Virus record (IMG/VR): IMGVR_UViG_3300030101_002068
Span: 1 to 26,968 of that record
DNA: 26,968 bases
Source of the DNA: a virus
Direction: 5' to 3' (one strand)
Shown: piece after piece, positions 1-6,372 of the stretch
How the letters are laid out: the number at the start of each line of letters is the position of its first letter
Position numbering within the stretch: the stretch's first letter is position 1
Position numbers and translations under genes: made by a program
The notes under the pieces: generated by a model
What the model was told of the DNA's origin: nothing
The model's database searches: none
Seen by the model: only the letters and a program-made list of their open reading frames with translations

Positions 1-72
1 GACCTTGCCACCTTTTTTCATTCCTTTGGATTTTACTTTACCACCCATTTTGTAACCCTTTTTCTTCATCAT
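1..72 (-). CDS. Lys/Gly-rich small phage peptide, 3' end cut by window edge
   Basis: The visible 24 residues begin MMKKKGYKMGGKV and continue with KGMKKGGKV, so the peptide is very basic and has an internal repeat of the type KGxKxGGKV. The start is set by a strong Shine-Dalgarno (SD) sequence, AAGGAG, about 8 nt upstream; a second ATG follows at once. The reading frame runs off the left edge, so length and C-terminus are unknown. Similar Lys/Gly-repeat peptides are frequent in marine phage genomes (family knowledge), usually unannotated. It follows the 421-aa gene in the same direction. The charge would suit nucleic-acid or virion-core binding, but that is inference. Confidence 0.6.
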   Translation of the reverse strand, partial: MMKKKGYKMGGKVKSKGMKKGGKV

Positions 73-126
73 TTTATTTGCTCCTTTATTGATTTGTTGA
101 GGGATTTTTGATCTCGATATTGTCAT

Positions 127-1392
127 TTATGTAATTGTACTAATAAAATTGTCTAACGCATTGTCTAAACTCGATACATTACCACCTTCTTGCATAGTTG
201 CAACTGGCATCTTCATATTAGCTAATAATTCTTTAAAAAAATCAGGTTGAATAATCGGTGGAAGCATAGGCTGTGTCGGCATATTAAACTGCGGAAACGC
301 TGGTAAATTAGCTAAATCAAAGCCTGGAGTCCTTGTTGATTCTACAATAGGACTAGTCGGTGCTGTCGGGGTCGTGTCATCTCCAGATGGCGGTAAATCT
401 ATAATTGGGTCAATCGGTGTGGTCGTATCAACCGCAGGGGGCATCATACTTTGTATCATAGCTCTCATGCGTTGCTCTTCTGCTAGTTTTCTCTCTGCAC
501 TTTCTTGGTCTTTACGTCTAAAATCTTCAAGCTCTTGATTTCTAGCTGCTGTACTTCTTGTTTGTGCTAATAAATCAGCATACCCTAAAGGTGTGATGTT
601 ACCAGCATCATCTCTTGCCTTGCCAAAAACACCACCAAATATGTTTGCTAAACCTCTTTCAAATTTTCCCATATTAGATAATTCTTCTGTTGCATCATCA
701 ATATTAACAAATGTGTTATCATAGTTTGGATTGAAATTTCCTGATCCTTGAAAATCACCACTTGATGCTAAGTCTAAAGGCATTGAATCATCTTCTGGTG
801 GAAAAACATTTAATGGTGATGAAAGTGGATTGTTGTTTTCAGCAAAATTTAATGCAGCATCTGCTAATTGGTCAACAGCAAGATTAGAACCACTATTATC
901 AGAAGCTGGTTGAGAAGGTGAATACATCTCATCATATTCACTTAAAAGATTTTCAACATAATCATCTTCTATCTGTTTAGCTCTTTCAGGCTCTGCTACT
1001 TTAAGGTTAGTAGTAAAACCACCATTGCTAAACCCTTGAATAATACTGTTCTCATTACTGTCCATAATCTCTGAACCTAAATTGTCCATGAAACTAGGAT
1101 CAAAAACATCGACCATACCACCCATATTCATCATCATGGGTGGCTGAGACATTGGTTGTTGCATAGGAGGTTGCATAGGGGGCAAAGCAGCAGGTGCACT
1201 CATCGAGGTAATATTAGGTAGAAGCTGTTCTGCGGTTTTTGACGCTATCGCATCTTTATAACCTTCCATATAACTCTTTAACTTACTTCTTTTTTCAGCA
1301 GAAACCGCTATATTCATCGGTGCCCCCTGTGCAGGTGCGGGCGGTCTTGGTTGCAGTGGGCCACCCATGCCAGAAGCAGTAAAATTTGCCAT
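127..1392 (-). CDS. Pro/Met-rich phage protein of unknown function (421 aa)
   Basis: I do not recognise a family. The N-terminal 90 residues are rich in Pro, Gln and Met, with MGG motifs near residues 9 and 91. The middle is acidic and Asn/Ser-rich. Residues about 285-315 form a charged helical stretch, probably a coiled coil, rich in Glu, Arg and Lys. A Pro/Thr-rich linker with DTTTP and PTAPT follows. The C-terminus contains MQEGG, which also occurs in the 310-aa protein at 23600-24532, so the two may belong to the same virion or tail assembly. No signal peptide or membrane helix is visible. AGGGG lies about 8 nt before the ATG. A structural or accessory virion role is inferred from composition only. 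Confidence 0.75.
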   Translation of the reverse strand: MANFTASGMGGPLQPRPPAPAQGAPMNIAVSAEKRSKLKSYMEGYKDAIASKTAEQLLPNITSMSAPAALPPMQPPMQQPMSQPPMMMNMGGMVDVFDPSFMDNLGSEIMDSNENSIIQGFSNGGFTTNLKVAEPERAKQIEDDYVENLLSEYDEMYSPSQPASDNSGSNLAVDQLADAALNFAENNNPLSSPLNVFPPEDDSMPLDLASSGDFQGSGNFNPNYDNTFVNIDDATEELSNMGKFERGLANIFGGVFGKARDDAGNITPLGYADLLAQTRSTAARNQELEDFRRKDQESAERKLAEEQRMRAMIQSMMPPAVDTTTPIDPIIDLPPSGDDTTPTAPTSPIVESTRTPGFDLANLPAFPQFNMPTQPMLPPIIQPDFFKELLANMKMPVATMQEGGNVSSLDNALDNFISTIT

Positions 1393-1440
1393 ATAAAACC
1401 CCTATTTATCTTCTACATGACCGACCTTACTATCTTTTTT

Positions 1441-1845
1441 TTATTTTGACAATACGTTATCTATTTCTTTTACCGCTTGACGACACATTCGATACATAAA
1501 ATCAAATTGTGGGTTCTGCTCACCATGATCAACTTGATCTGCTAACGCATCTCGTAGTCTTTCCATGCGTTCACGCTCAAATTTTGAAAAAACAAGGTAA
1601 GATTTGTCCTTTAACACCTCTTCAAATGGTTTTTCTTTGTTTTGAACCAAGTATTTCATCGCATACTCCATGGGAAGCGACACAGGAGTGTCACCAGACT
1701 CATAAAAACAGTACATTCGATGCGTAATACCTAATTTTTTTGCCATCTCTACCTGCGTGTAGCCTAAATCCATGCGGTGGTAACGCATATCATGCCCCTG
1801 CCACTTGCTATATTCGGTTTTTGGTCGCTTAATTGTGCTCTTCAT
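1441..1845 (-). CDS. XRE/Cro-C1-type helix-turn-helix regulator
   Basis: 134 aa. Residues about 20-65 match the Cro/C1 helix-turn-helix plan: the run MDLGYTQVEMAKKLGIT, then a recognition helix and YESG, where the family usually has WExG. The remaining 70 residues are charged and helical, possibly for dimerisation. SD AAGGA lies about 9 nt before the ATG. The start overlaps the end of the upstream gene by 17 nt, so the two are probably co-transcribed and coupled. It is likely a DNA-binding transcriptional regulator of the phage, acting as a repressor or a late-gene switch. Its target is unknown; no operator could be assigned to it. It sits downstream of the amidoligase terminator, in its own unit. 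Confidence 0.85.
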   Translation of the reverse strand: MKSTIKRPKTEYSKWQGHDMRYHRMDLGYTQVEMAKKLGITHRMYCFYESGDTPVSLPMEYAMKYLVQNKEKPFEEVLKDKSYLVFSKFERERMERLRDALADQVDHGEQNPQFDFMYRMCRQAVKEIDNVLSK

Positions 1846-2080
1846 CTTTAACTTCCTTTAATATTTTCTCTTTTAGCAAATCTTTTGTGAAATCTTCTAC
1901 AGAATTAAACCTTATCGACTTTCCAGACCATGACGCTAACTGCTCAGACATGATTTTTAAGAAAGCACTCTCTCCAGCTTTGCCATAAATACTCATTTTA
2001 CGCATAAATTCTATCACGGAGGTTGGGTTCTCACCCTCAAATACACTTTTTTCGCCTACATCTAGTTCATACTTTGTCAT
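1829..2080 (-). CDS. Small protein of unknown function (83 aa) heading the regulator operon
   Basis: The start at 2080 is chosen because AGGTG lies about 5 nt upstream and a strong promoter lies just beyond. The longer reading to 2335 would run through GC-rich non-coding repeats and is rejected. The protein is soluble and mostly helical by composition, acidic and Lys-rich, and begins MTKYELDVGEKSVFEG. No motif is recognised. Its last 17 nt overlap the XRE-type gene, so it may act with that regulator, for example as a partner or modulator. That is inference from position only. Confidence 0.7.
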   Translation of the reverse strand: MTKYELDVGEKSVFEGENPTSVIEFMRKMSIYGKAGESAFLKIMSEQLASWSGKSIRFNSVEDFTKDLLKEKILKEVKDEEHN

Positions 2081-2132
2081 TATACACCTATTTTTTGTTA
2101 TATATAATATATAGTAATATACTTCATGATTG
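2081..2132 (-). promoter_or_regulatory. Sigma70-like promoter for the 83-aa/XRE operon
   Basis: Read on the minus strand, a perfect -35 box TTGACA (plus positions about 2130-2135) is followed by a 17-nt spacer and an AT-only -10 region, TATATA. The SD and start codon of the 83-aa gene follow within about 35 nt. The box fits the bacterial vegetative consensus. Repression by the nearby XRE protein is possible, but no clear palindrome is visible here. Confidence 0.6.
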
Positions 2133-2164
2133 TCAAGATGTGCCTGGGCGTTTGCGGAAAACTT

Positions 2165-2318
2165 AGCGGAGCGAGCGTCAGCGAGCGTAGCCCCCCCGAA
2201 GGGGGGCCTTGGGGCGAGCGAAGCGAGCCCGCCCGCTGATTTGATCGCTAGGGTACCTGCCCGACGGTTTGCCCTGCTTGTGTCCGCTCCCCGATAAACA
2301 AGGCGAGCGGAGCGAGCC
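2165..2318. repeat. GC-rich tract with three GCGAGCG-N-AGCGAGC repeats
   Basis: Related copies lie at about 2167-2187 (GAGCGAGCG, TCA, GCGAGCG), 2213-2227 (GCGAGCGAAGCGAGC) and 2303-2317 (GCGAGCGGAGCGAGC). Between the first two is a hairpin, C6-7/GAA/G6, at about 2191-2206. The tract is far richer in GC than its neighbours and holds no supportable gene. It separates the amidoligase terminator from the promoter of the next operon. It may be imported DNA or a structured spacer; no function is assigned. Confidence 0.6.
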
Positions 2319-2350
2319 AAAAAAAAACCGCCCACGAAGTGGGCGGTTTT
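2319..2350 (-). terminator. Rho-independent terminator of the amidoligase gene
   Basis: On the minus strand a perfect 9-bp stem, ACCGCCCAC with GTGGGCGGT, and a 3-nt loop is followed by nine T residues (plus-strand A-run 2319-2327). It lies 25 nt past the amidoligase stop codon. The plus strand also has four T residues after the stem, so weak bidirectional action is possible. Confidence 0.9.
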
Positions 2351-2363
2351 CTGTAGCCACTCG

Positions 2364-2387
2364 GCAAGCCTTGTTCACAAGGCTTGC
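2364..2387. repeat. Perfect 10-bp hairpin with the amidoligase stop codon in its loop
   Basis: GCAAGCCTTG (2364-2373) and CAAGGCTTGC (2378-2387) are exact inverted copies around a 4-nt loop. The TGA stop codon of the amidoligase (2375-2377) lies in this loop. With the terminator just downstream it forms a double-hairpin 3' end, which could protect the mRNA or affect termination of translation. Confidence 0.7.
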
Positions 2388-3682
2388 TCACGTTGTTTAA
2401 ACCACTGATACAATAAATCATCTATACCGCAAAATATTGACGGGTTGCCTGCTTGGTTGTCTGCTTTACATCTGATTTCATTGGTTGCGATTGTAAACTC
2501 CTTTAAAATTTGATAACGTGCGAATTCGTCGCCGTCTCCAAAACTTGCCCCATTGGTTGCTTGTGTATGGGTTACAATCGCAGGTCTGCCAAATCGTTGT
2601 CGCATTTCTGAAATTCTGCCTGCAATATTGGAACGACTTGTTCCAGTTTCTAACATCATATCTCTAACGGTTGCACCTTCATCAGTTCTGCACATTTGAT
2701 AAATTGTATCTAGTCTTGTTCCTGCTCTAAATGGTTGCTCTGGTGTTGTTTCAACTTGGTTGTTATTGTTTGAATAATCAAGGTCTTGTTCATCTGAAGT
2801 ATAAAACATTGTTACAATCAATAAAATCCAATTAAACATTTTTCTTACTTCTAAGGTTCCTGCTCCTTGTCTAAACTCAACGGTTCCAATACCGCCCCAA
2901 CTTGACATGTTAACCGTGTTAAACTTACCGCCTAAAACTCTGCTCATATCGTTTGCGGTTGTTGATCTTTCCCATTCTCTGCTGATTGTTCTGTTATTGA
3001 TAATTTTATCAATAGGCAAGGCATAACGGTTGTTTGTCCTGCTCCTTGGTTGTAGTCTGTCAAGTATCATTTGATTTAATGCATATCTTGTTATTACTCT
3101 TTTAACCAATGGTAACGGCATAATAGATTTTAAATTCATTAATGAGCCATGTTTCCATGATTGTTGTGTAAATGTTATTGGGTCAATTTCTTCGCCATTA
3201 ACAAACTTATTACCTAAATGAAAGTGAGCTCCGCATTTATTATTTATTTTTGCATTTAAATCATTTGTTAAAAAATTACATATTTTATCCAAAACATTAA
3301 AAGAATAATCACACAGTGCAAACGGTTTAATTTTTAGTTCATAGATTGTGTTCTCATTAGGTGTTGCATCTGTTCCAAGTTCTGCAAAATTAGTCAATCT
3401 ATTAAATTGCAACCACTCGTTATTTTCTTGAATAAAATCTATTAATCTATTTTTAATATCTTGAAATCCTAGGGGCGGGCGGTTGCTTGTTGGCGGTTGA
3501 ATATAAAATTCAATTTCCCAACCAATGGTCGGATAACAATTTCTTGTATAAGTGCAATTTGGGTTTGACGTTGTATTCATGTATAATTGATCAATAAAAT
3601 TTGGTTGGCTTGTATGGTTTCCATAACTGAATAGCTGATCTAATAGTCTTTGATCTTCTGTTGTTATTTCAATATTTGGCAT
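2375..3682 (-). CDS. Amidoligase (Amidoligase_2 type) with C-terminal winged-helix-like domain
   Basis: 435 aa. The start is fixed by SD AGGAG 9 nt upstream. Amidoligases are ATP-dependent COOH-NH2 ligases related to glutamine synthetase and gamma-glutamylcysteine ligase; they form amide or peptide bonds on small molecules or protein tails. Visible signature: GWEIEF (E56, E58), ELK at 115-117, CGAHFHLG at 150-157 (H153, H155), N258, and TVEFRQGAGTL from 267. Residues about 323-392 look like a winged helix: GATVRDMM, then TGTSRSNIAGRISEMRQRFG, then a short wing-like hairpin ending RYQI. That fusion is unusual. The gene has its own promoter, operator and terminator and lies between two GC-rich islands, so it behaves like an independently expressed cargo gene. 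The substrate is unknown. Its likely partner is the GGCT-like gene at 8254-8733. Confidence 0.85.
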   Translation of the reverse strand: MPNIEITTEDQRLLDQLFSYGNHTSQPNFIDQLYMNTTSNPNCTYTRNCYPTIGWEIEFYIQPPTSNRPPLGFQDIKNRLIDFIQENNEWLQFNRLTNFAELGTDATPNENTIYELKIKPFALCDYSFNVLDKICNFLTNDLNAKINNKCGAHFHLGNKFVNGEEIDPITFTQQSWKHGSLMNLKSIMPLPLVKRVITRYALNQMILDRLQPRSRTNNRYALPIDKIINNRTISREWERSTTANDMSRVLGGKFNTVNMSSWGGIGTVEFRQGAGTLEVRKMFNWILLIVTMFYTSDEQDLDYSNNNNQVETTPEQPFRAGTRLDTIYQMCRTDEGATVRDMMLETGTSRSNIAGRISEMRQRFGRPAIVTHTQATNGASFGDGDEFARYQILKEFTIATNEIRCKADNQAGNPSIFCGIDDLLYQWFKQREQAL

Positions 3683-3707
3683 TTTCAAAACTCCTGTTTG
3701 TTGTTTG

Positions 3708-3757
3708 TGGGATAATCCCATAATCAAATATAATATGTAATATATTACAAGTCAATA
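3708..3757 (-). promoter_or_regulatory. Promoter and palindromic operator of the amidoligase gene
   Basis: On the minus strand TTGACT (plus 3749-3754) is separated by 17 nt from TATATT. Just downstream, at the expected transcription start, is the perfect palindrome TGGGATAATCCCA (3708-3720), 26 nt before the start codon. The same TGGGA-N3-TCCCA pattern occurs before the GGCT gene and the recombination operon. A second palindrome, TGTAATATATTACA (3735-3748), fills the spacer. The placement predicts repression by steric block. Confidence 0.75.
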
Positions 3758-3842
3758 CAATAATTAAATATTTGTTCGGTTTTTTTTTAAGGGCTGGCGG
3801 TTTTACCGCCAGCCTGCCAGCTGGCGGCCAGCTGTTCCTGGT

Positions 3843-3890
3843 GCTGTCAGGCACCAGAAGCGAACAAAGTTTCGGGAAAGTCCTGACAGC
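3843..3890. repeat. Stem-loop enclosing a GCGAACAAAGTTTCGG motif
   Basis: The arms GCTGTCAGG (3843-3851) and CCTGACAGC (3882-3890) are a perfect 9-bp inverted repeat. The motif copy at 3860-3875 lies between them, next to a smaller inner repeat TGGTGC/GCACCA. Confidence 0.6.
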
Positions 3891-3942
3891 GAGCTGCCGC
3901 CAGGCAGCTCGATCCCCGTTCCGCCAGGCAGCGGCCCGATCC

Positions 3943-3958
3943 CCGAACAAAGTTTCGG
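3943..3958. repeat. Most symmetric copy of the dispersed motif, CCGAACAAAGTTTCGG
   Basis: The 16-bp sequence has inverted ends CCGAA and TTCGG around CAAAGT, so it looks like a dimeric protein-binding site. It is the best guess for the full form of the motif that recurs through the window. Confidence 0.6.
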
Positions 3959-4130
3959 AATGTTTGCCAGGCAGCCAGGTCATTTCCCGATTCTGGCCGT
4001 TGGCCAGCGAGCTGGAGCGAGCTGCCAGCGGGGAGGGCTAAATGGCACCCCCGCAGCCGAACAAAGTTTCTGGTTTTTGTCTGTACGCAGCGTGGATCGT
4101 CAGCGGGCTGGCGGAAGCCAGCCAGTTCGC

Positions 4131-4177
4131 ACGCTGCCAGCGGGCGAAAACCCGAACAAAGTGTCGGCTGGCAGCGT
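4131..4177. repeat. Stem-loop with 11-bp arms enclosing CCGAACAAAGTGTCGG
   Basis: ACGCTGCCAGC (4131-4141) pairs perfectly with GCTGGCAGCGT (4167-4177). The motif copy starting at 4152 occupies the right half of the loop. This is the longest perfect inverted repeat of the island. Confidence 0.65.
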
Positions 4178-4214
4178 TTCTCAGCCCGATTCTGCTAGTG
4201 AAGGCAGTCGCCTG

Positions 4215-4235
4215 CACCGTGCGACGGTGTTTTTT
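4215..4235 (+). terminator. Plus-strand rho-independent terminator
   Basis: CACCGT, loop GCG, ACGGTG, then six T residues on the plus strand. It lies at the right end of the GC-rich island and just past the stop codon of terS, which is read in the opposite direction. No plus-strand gene precedes it, so it implies a plus-strand transcript across the island or an insulator against antisense transcription of terS. Confidence 0.6.
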
Positions 4236-4244
4236 CCTGTAATT

Positions 4245-4766
4245 TTAGTGGATTACGCTATCTGAAGCTATCTCAGTCCGAACATTTTCCTCAGGCGTTA
4301 CATTTTTCATTCTATGTTCTGCCAGTTTCTTAAATTCTTCCAGTTTTTCAAGGATTTGCTCCCTGTTCAAAGTTCCCATATCCTCATGCATGACATGGGA
4401 TTTATTAACAAGTAGTCCAGTTGCCTTCAATCTTAGCTCTTCAGCCCGTATAGCATCACTAAAACGACCGTTTTGCCACGCATCATTACGCATCTTTAAT
4501 AAGTCTCGAACAGACTTCTCCACAGTAACTCCGAACTTTGCATTAGCTTCCATACGCATCTCTTGTAATCGCTCTTGTATAACGGGATTACGCAATAACC
4601 TTACCGCATCTACAGTTGGGTTTTTATACCCTGCATCTCTTGCTGACGCAGTTTGCGTCATGTCTTTGTACATGAAGTTATCAAGAAACTTTTGTTGTTT
4701 TTCTGTTAATCTTTTCCAACCTGCCTTAGACAAATCTTTTGATATTGTTTCTGCTACTTGTGTCAT
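4245..4766 (-). CDS. terS: Terminase small subunit (Terminase_2-like)
   Basis: 173 aa. TerS recognises phage DNA at the pac or cos site and loads the large subunit for packaging. The N-terminal part has the family signature: LTEKQQKFLDNFM near residues 20-32, then the TQTASARDAGY helix-turn-helix stretch and the LLRNPVIQERL helix. The rest is helical and charged, as in the oligomerisation region. The start at 4766 has SD AAGGAG 8 nt upstream; a longer reading to 4814 has none. The large subunit is not in the window, which is odd because the two genes are usually adjacent. An iteron-like repeat cluster lies just upstream of the gene and could contain the packaging site. Confidence 0.85.
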   Translation of the reverse strand: MTQVAETISKDLSKAGWKRLTEKQQKFLDNFMYKDMTQTASARDAGYKNPTVDAVRLLRNPVIQERLQEMRMEANAKFGVTVEKSVRDLLKMRNDAWQNGRFSDAIRAEELRLKATGLLVNKSHVMHEDMGTLNREQILEKLEEFKKLAEHRMKNVTPEENVRTEIASDSVIH

Positions 4767-4854
4767 AAAGTTACTCCTTAATAAACATATACATGAATAT
4801 TTTTGGATTCGCAACCGAACAAATATTTGCTATTGGAATATAATGGTATGGGGC

Positions 4855-5064
4855 GGTTACTTACCGCCCACCATAACCCCCTTTAGGGGGTAAGTCGTGG
4901 TAAGTTGGTAAGTAGCAATAAAAACAATGACTTACCGAACAAAGTTTACTTACGGTGTTAAATTGTAAGTACCGTAAGTAATATATATTTATTTAATAAA
5001 AACAATTAGTTACAAGTTACCGCCCGATTTACTTACCGTGGTAACTTGTAAGTTGGTAAGTAAA
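4855..5064. repeat. Iteron-like cluster of GTAAGT heptamers; candidate origin or packaging site
   Basis: Eleven heptamers of the form (G/T/C)GTAAGT or its complement lie at 4859, 4889, 4899, 4907, 4930, 4948, 4964, 4973, 5031, 5047 and 5055, in both directions. Two pairs form long perfect inverted repeats: TTACTTACGGT/ACCGTAAGTAA (4947-4957/4971-4981) and TTTACTTACC/GGTAAGTAAA (5028-5037/5055-5064). Hairpins GGGCGGT/ACCGCCC (4852-4858/4864-4870) and ACCCCC/GGGGGT are also present, plus an AT-rich stretch at 4980-5010. The right end lies inside the 3' end of the metallopeptidase gene. Clustered short repeats beside AT-rich DNA suit a replication origin; the position next to terS suits a pac or cos site. 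Confidence 0.6.
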
Positions 5065-5435
5065 TCAGCCCAAATACCCTTGAATTGTTCTTCATTTACA
5101 CCATAGCTACATAGTGCTTTTTTCATAATTCTAGTTGCAGTTTCTGTCCATACGATTGCCTGCTCCATAGCATACTTCCATGCCCCTATTTCTTTTTCTA
5201 ATAGGTCATTATCCATGGATTGATTTTCTCCTACCAAGTGTCCTATTTCGTGCAATGCGGATACATAATAACCCGTATTCTTGGTTGGTCGTATCATGAT
5301 AACCTTAGTTTTTTGATTAGCATAATAACAAGGTGTTATATCATCTAACGGTTGGTATTTAACCGTTATCTTATGCTTTGCACATAATTCTTGGATATGC
5401 AAAGCCATATCAATACGTTTTACTAGATTAGGCAT
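5010..5435 (-). CDS. HExxH zinc metallopeptidase, ImmA/IrrE-like
   Basis: 141 aa. The motif ALHEIGHLVG (H62, E63, H66) followed by E(K)EIGAWKYA with E82 as probable third zinc ligand is the gluzincin pattern of ImmA/IrrE-type peptidases. Members of that family in phages and mobile elements often cleave an XRE-type repressor to start induction (family knowledge). Here the only XRE gene lies 3.2 kb downstream in another operon, so that pairing is inference. The C-terminal 17 residues are encoded by the GTAAGT repeat cluster and may be less constrained. The gene is last in a chain of 1-nt-overlapping genes and has SD GGGAGAT upstream. No signal peptide, so probably cytoplasmic. Confidence 0.75.
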   Translation of the reverse strand: MPNLVKRIDMALHIQELCAKHKITVKYQPLDDITPCYYANQKTKVIMIRPTKNTGYYVSALHEIGHLVGENQSMDNDLLEKEIGAWKYAMEQAIVWTETATRIMKKALCSYGVNEEQFKGIWADLLTNLQVTTVSKSGGNL

Positions 5436-5623
5436 TAGTTACTATCTCCCAATAAAATAATTAATTCATCAAATTTTCTTCTAAAAAACAATAGTTCTTC
5501 AACATGGTTATCGTCATATTTGTTAGAATTTATAAGTGTAGTAAAATCTTTATTCATGTTAACTAACTTATTCCTGCTAATATCTTTAAATTCAACAAAA
5601 AACTTTTTGTGTACTTCTAACAT
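5435..5623 (-). CDS. Small unknown protein (62 aa)
   Basis: I do not recognise this protein. It is charged, Lys/Asp-rich and predicted helical, with no cysteine motif and no membrane segment. SD AAGGAGG before the ATG is strong. It overlaps its neighbours by 1 nt on both sides, which shows a translationally coupled early operon. Its size and position suit a host-takeover or anti-defence protein, but nothing specific supports that. Confidence 0.7.
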   Translation of the reverse strand: MLEVHKKFFVEFKDISRNKLVNMNKDFTTLINSNKYDDNHVEELLFFRRKFDELIILLGDSN

Positions 5624-6027
5624 TACAGTTTCCCCTCCTTAAATGTCGGCATATAGCCATCAAGTGTATATTCTACATAAATGTCATTAATAGGATTAAT
5701 AACCTTCACGTTATCAGAATAGTAGCCCTCCTCGATAGCCCACCGAACAAGTTTTTCCTCCAATATCCAAAAGTTATTACTTTCATGGGTATCTCTTTCT
5801 AAATCTAATTCCCATTTAAAAGTTTCACATTCGTTACCCATGTAGTCTTTTGTTGGTTGTTTATGACCACGGATATAATAAAAATTATCTCTTCTAATAT
5901 CAAAGTCTCTTTTATCAGAATAAGTAAATAATAATTCTTTACCAAATTCATGACCAAATCGCTCTTTTAAATTATCAACAATATCTTTGTTGTCAGATAA
6001 ATTAAAATAATGTCTATAAATAATCAT
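5623..6027 (-). CDS. Unknown early-type protein (134 aa)
   Basis: No family is recognised. The protein is acidic and aromatic-rich (many Tyr, Trp and Phe) and soluble, with no signal peptide. It begins MIIYRHYFNLSDNKD and contains ECETFKWELDLERD near the middle. The SD AGGAG lies upstream of the ATG. It is coupled by 1-nt overlaps to the genes before and after it. Confidence 0.7.
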   Translation of the reverse strand: MIIYRHYFNLSDNKDIVDNLKERFGHEFGKELLFTYSDKRDFDIRRDNFYYIRGHKQPTKDYMGNECETFKWELDLERDTHESNNFWILEEKLVRWAIEEGYYSDNVKVINPINDIYVEYTLDGYMPTFKEGKL

Positions 6028-6308
6028 TACACATTCTCCTCTTTAACAGTATAGTTTCCATTTTTATCCTGCCTAAATACATTTAAATCATCATCAACAA
6101 TAAATGGCGGTTTAACAGTTGCATTAGAAACAAAATATTTAAAATTATTTTTATCTAGTAAATCGATAAAATTTTTAAGATTGCCAAAACCACATTCAAT
6201 ATCAATATTAAATATTTCTTCATGTTCACTACCATACTCTTTATTGTGAACACTAATTCTAGTTTTAACATTATGATTAGTGCGAAATTGTTTTACTATA
6301 TTATCCAT
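6027..6308 (-). CDS. Unknown early-type protein (93 aa)
   Basis: Unrecognised. Mixed alpha/beta composition; starts MDNIVKQFRTNHNVKTRIS and is rich in Asn, Asp and Lys. A GGAG SD precedes the start. This is the first gene of the four-gene coupled cluster that ends with the HExxH peptidase. An AT-rich promoter-like region with an ACTTGTAA box lies just upstream, separating it from the small HTH-like gene at 6373-6567. Confidence 0.65.
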   Translation of the reverse strand: MDNIVKQFRTNHNVKTRISVHNKEYGSEHEEIFNIDIECGFGNLKNFIDLLDKNNFKYFVSNATVKPPFIVDDDLNVFRQDKNGNYTVKEENV

Positions 6309-6372
6309 ATCAAGTACTCCATAAATTAAGTTATATATTATATATATATCTATATGAAATATATTACAAGTA
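6309..6372 (-). promoter_or_regulatory. AT-rich early promoter with ACTTGTAA box
   Basis: On the minus strand ACTTGTAA (plus 6364-6371) is followed by 17 nt and TATATA-type -10 sequence, then the SD and start of the 93-aa gene. The same box, spelled (A/G)CTTG(T/C)AA, recurs upstream of the genes starting at 3682, 8193 and 8733, so it may be the -35 element of the phage's early promoters. No operator palindrome is seen here. Confidence 0.45.

Larger units (their letters stand above)
3783..4240. repeat. GC-rich intergenic island made of hairpins and CCGAACAAAGTT copies
   Basis: About 460 bp without a credible gene, sharply richer in GC than its surroundings. Perfect inverted repeats include 3792-3801/3805-3814, GAGCTGCC/GGCAGCTC at 3891-3898/3903-3910, GCTGTCAGG/CCTGACAGC at 3843-3851/3882-3890, GGCTGGC/GCCAGCC at 4106-4112/4117-4123 and an 11-bp pair at 4131-4141/4167-4177. 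Four copies of (C/G)CGAACAAAGT lie within it. Words built on GCTGGC and CTGCC recur throughout. Open frames exist on both strands but look like GC-rich shadows. It could be a structured non-coding RNA, a packaging or replication site, or inserted repeats. Confidence 0.65.

Noticed and set aside
2178-2378. Open frame and 5' extension of the 83-aa gene through the GCGAGC repeats
   Set aside because: The promoter, SD and ATG at 2080 account for the gene; the upstream part is repeat sequence and terminator.
3780-3814. Possible minus-strand terminator at the 3792-3814 hairpin
   Set aside because: The T-run is on the plus strand before the stem, so on the minus strand the stem is followed by A residues. 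It has no terminator polarity in either direction.
3669-4265. Several open frames on both strands across the GC-rich island
   Set aside because: They overlap each other on both strands, lack SDs, and consist of Arg/Pro/Ala/Gly-rich translations of hairpin repeats. GC-rich DNA has few stop codons by chance.
4855-5064. CRISPR array
   Set aside because: Repeats are 7 bp, occur in both directions and are irregularly spaced, with no spacers of constant length and no cas operon.
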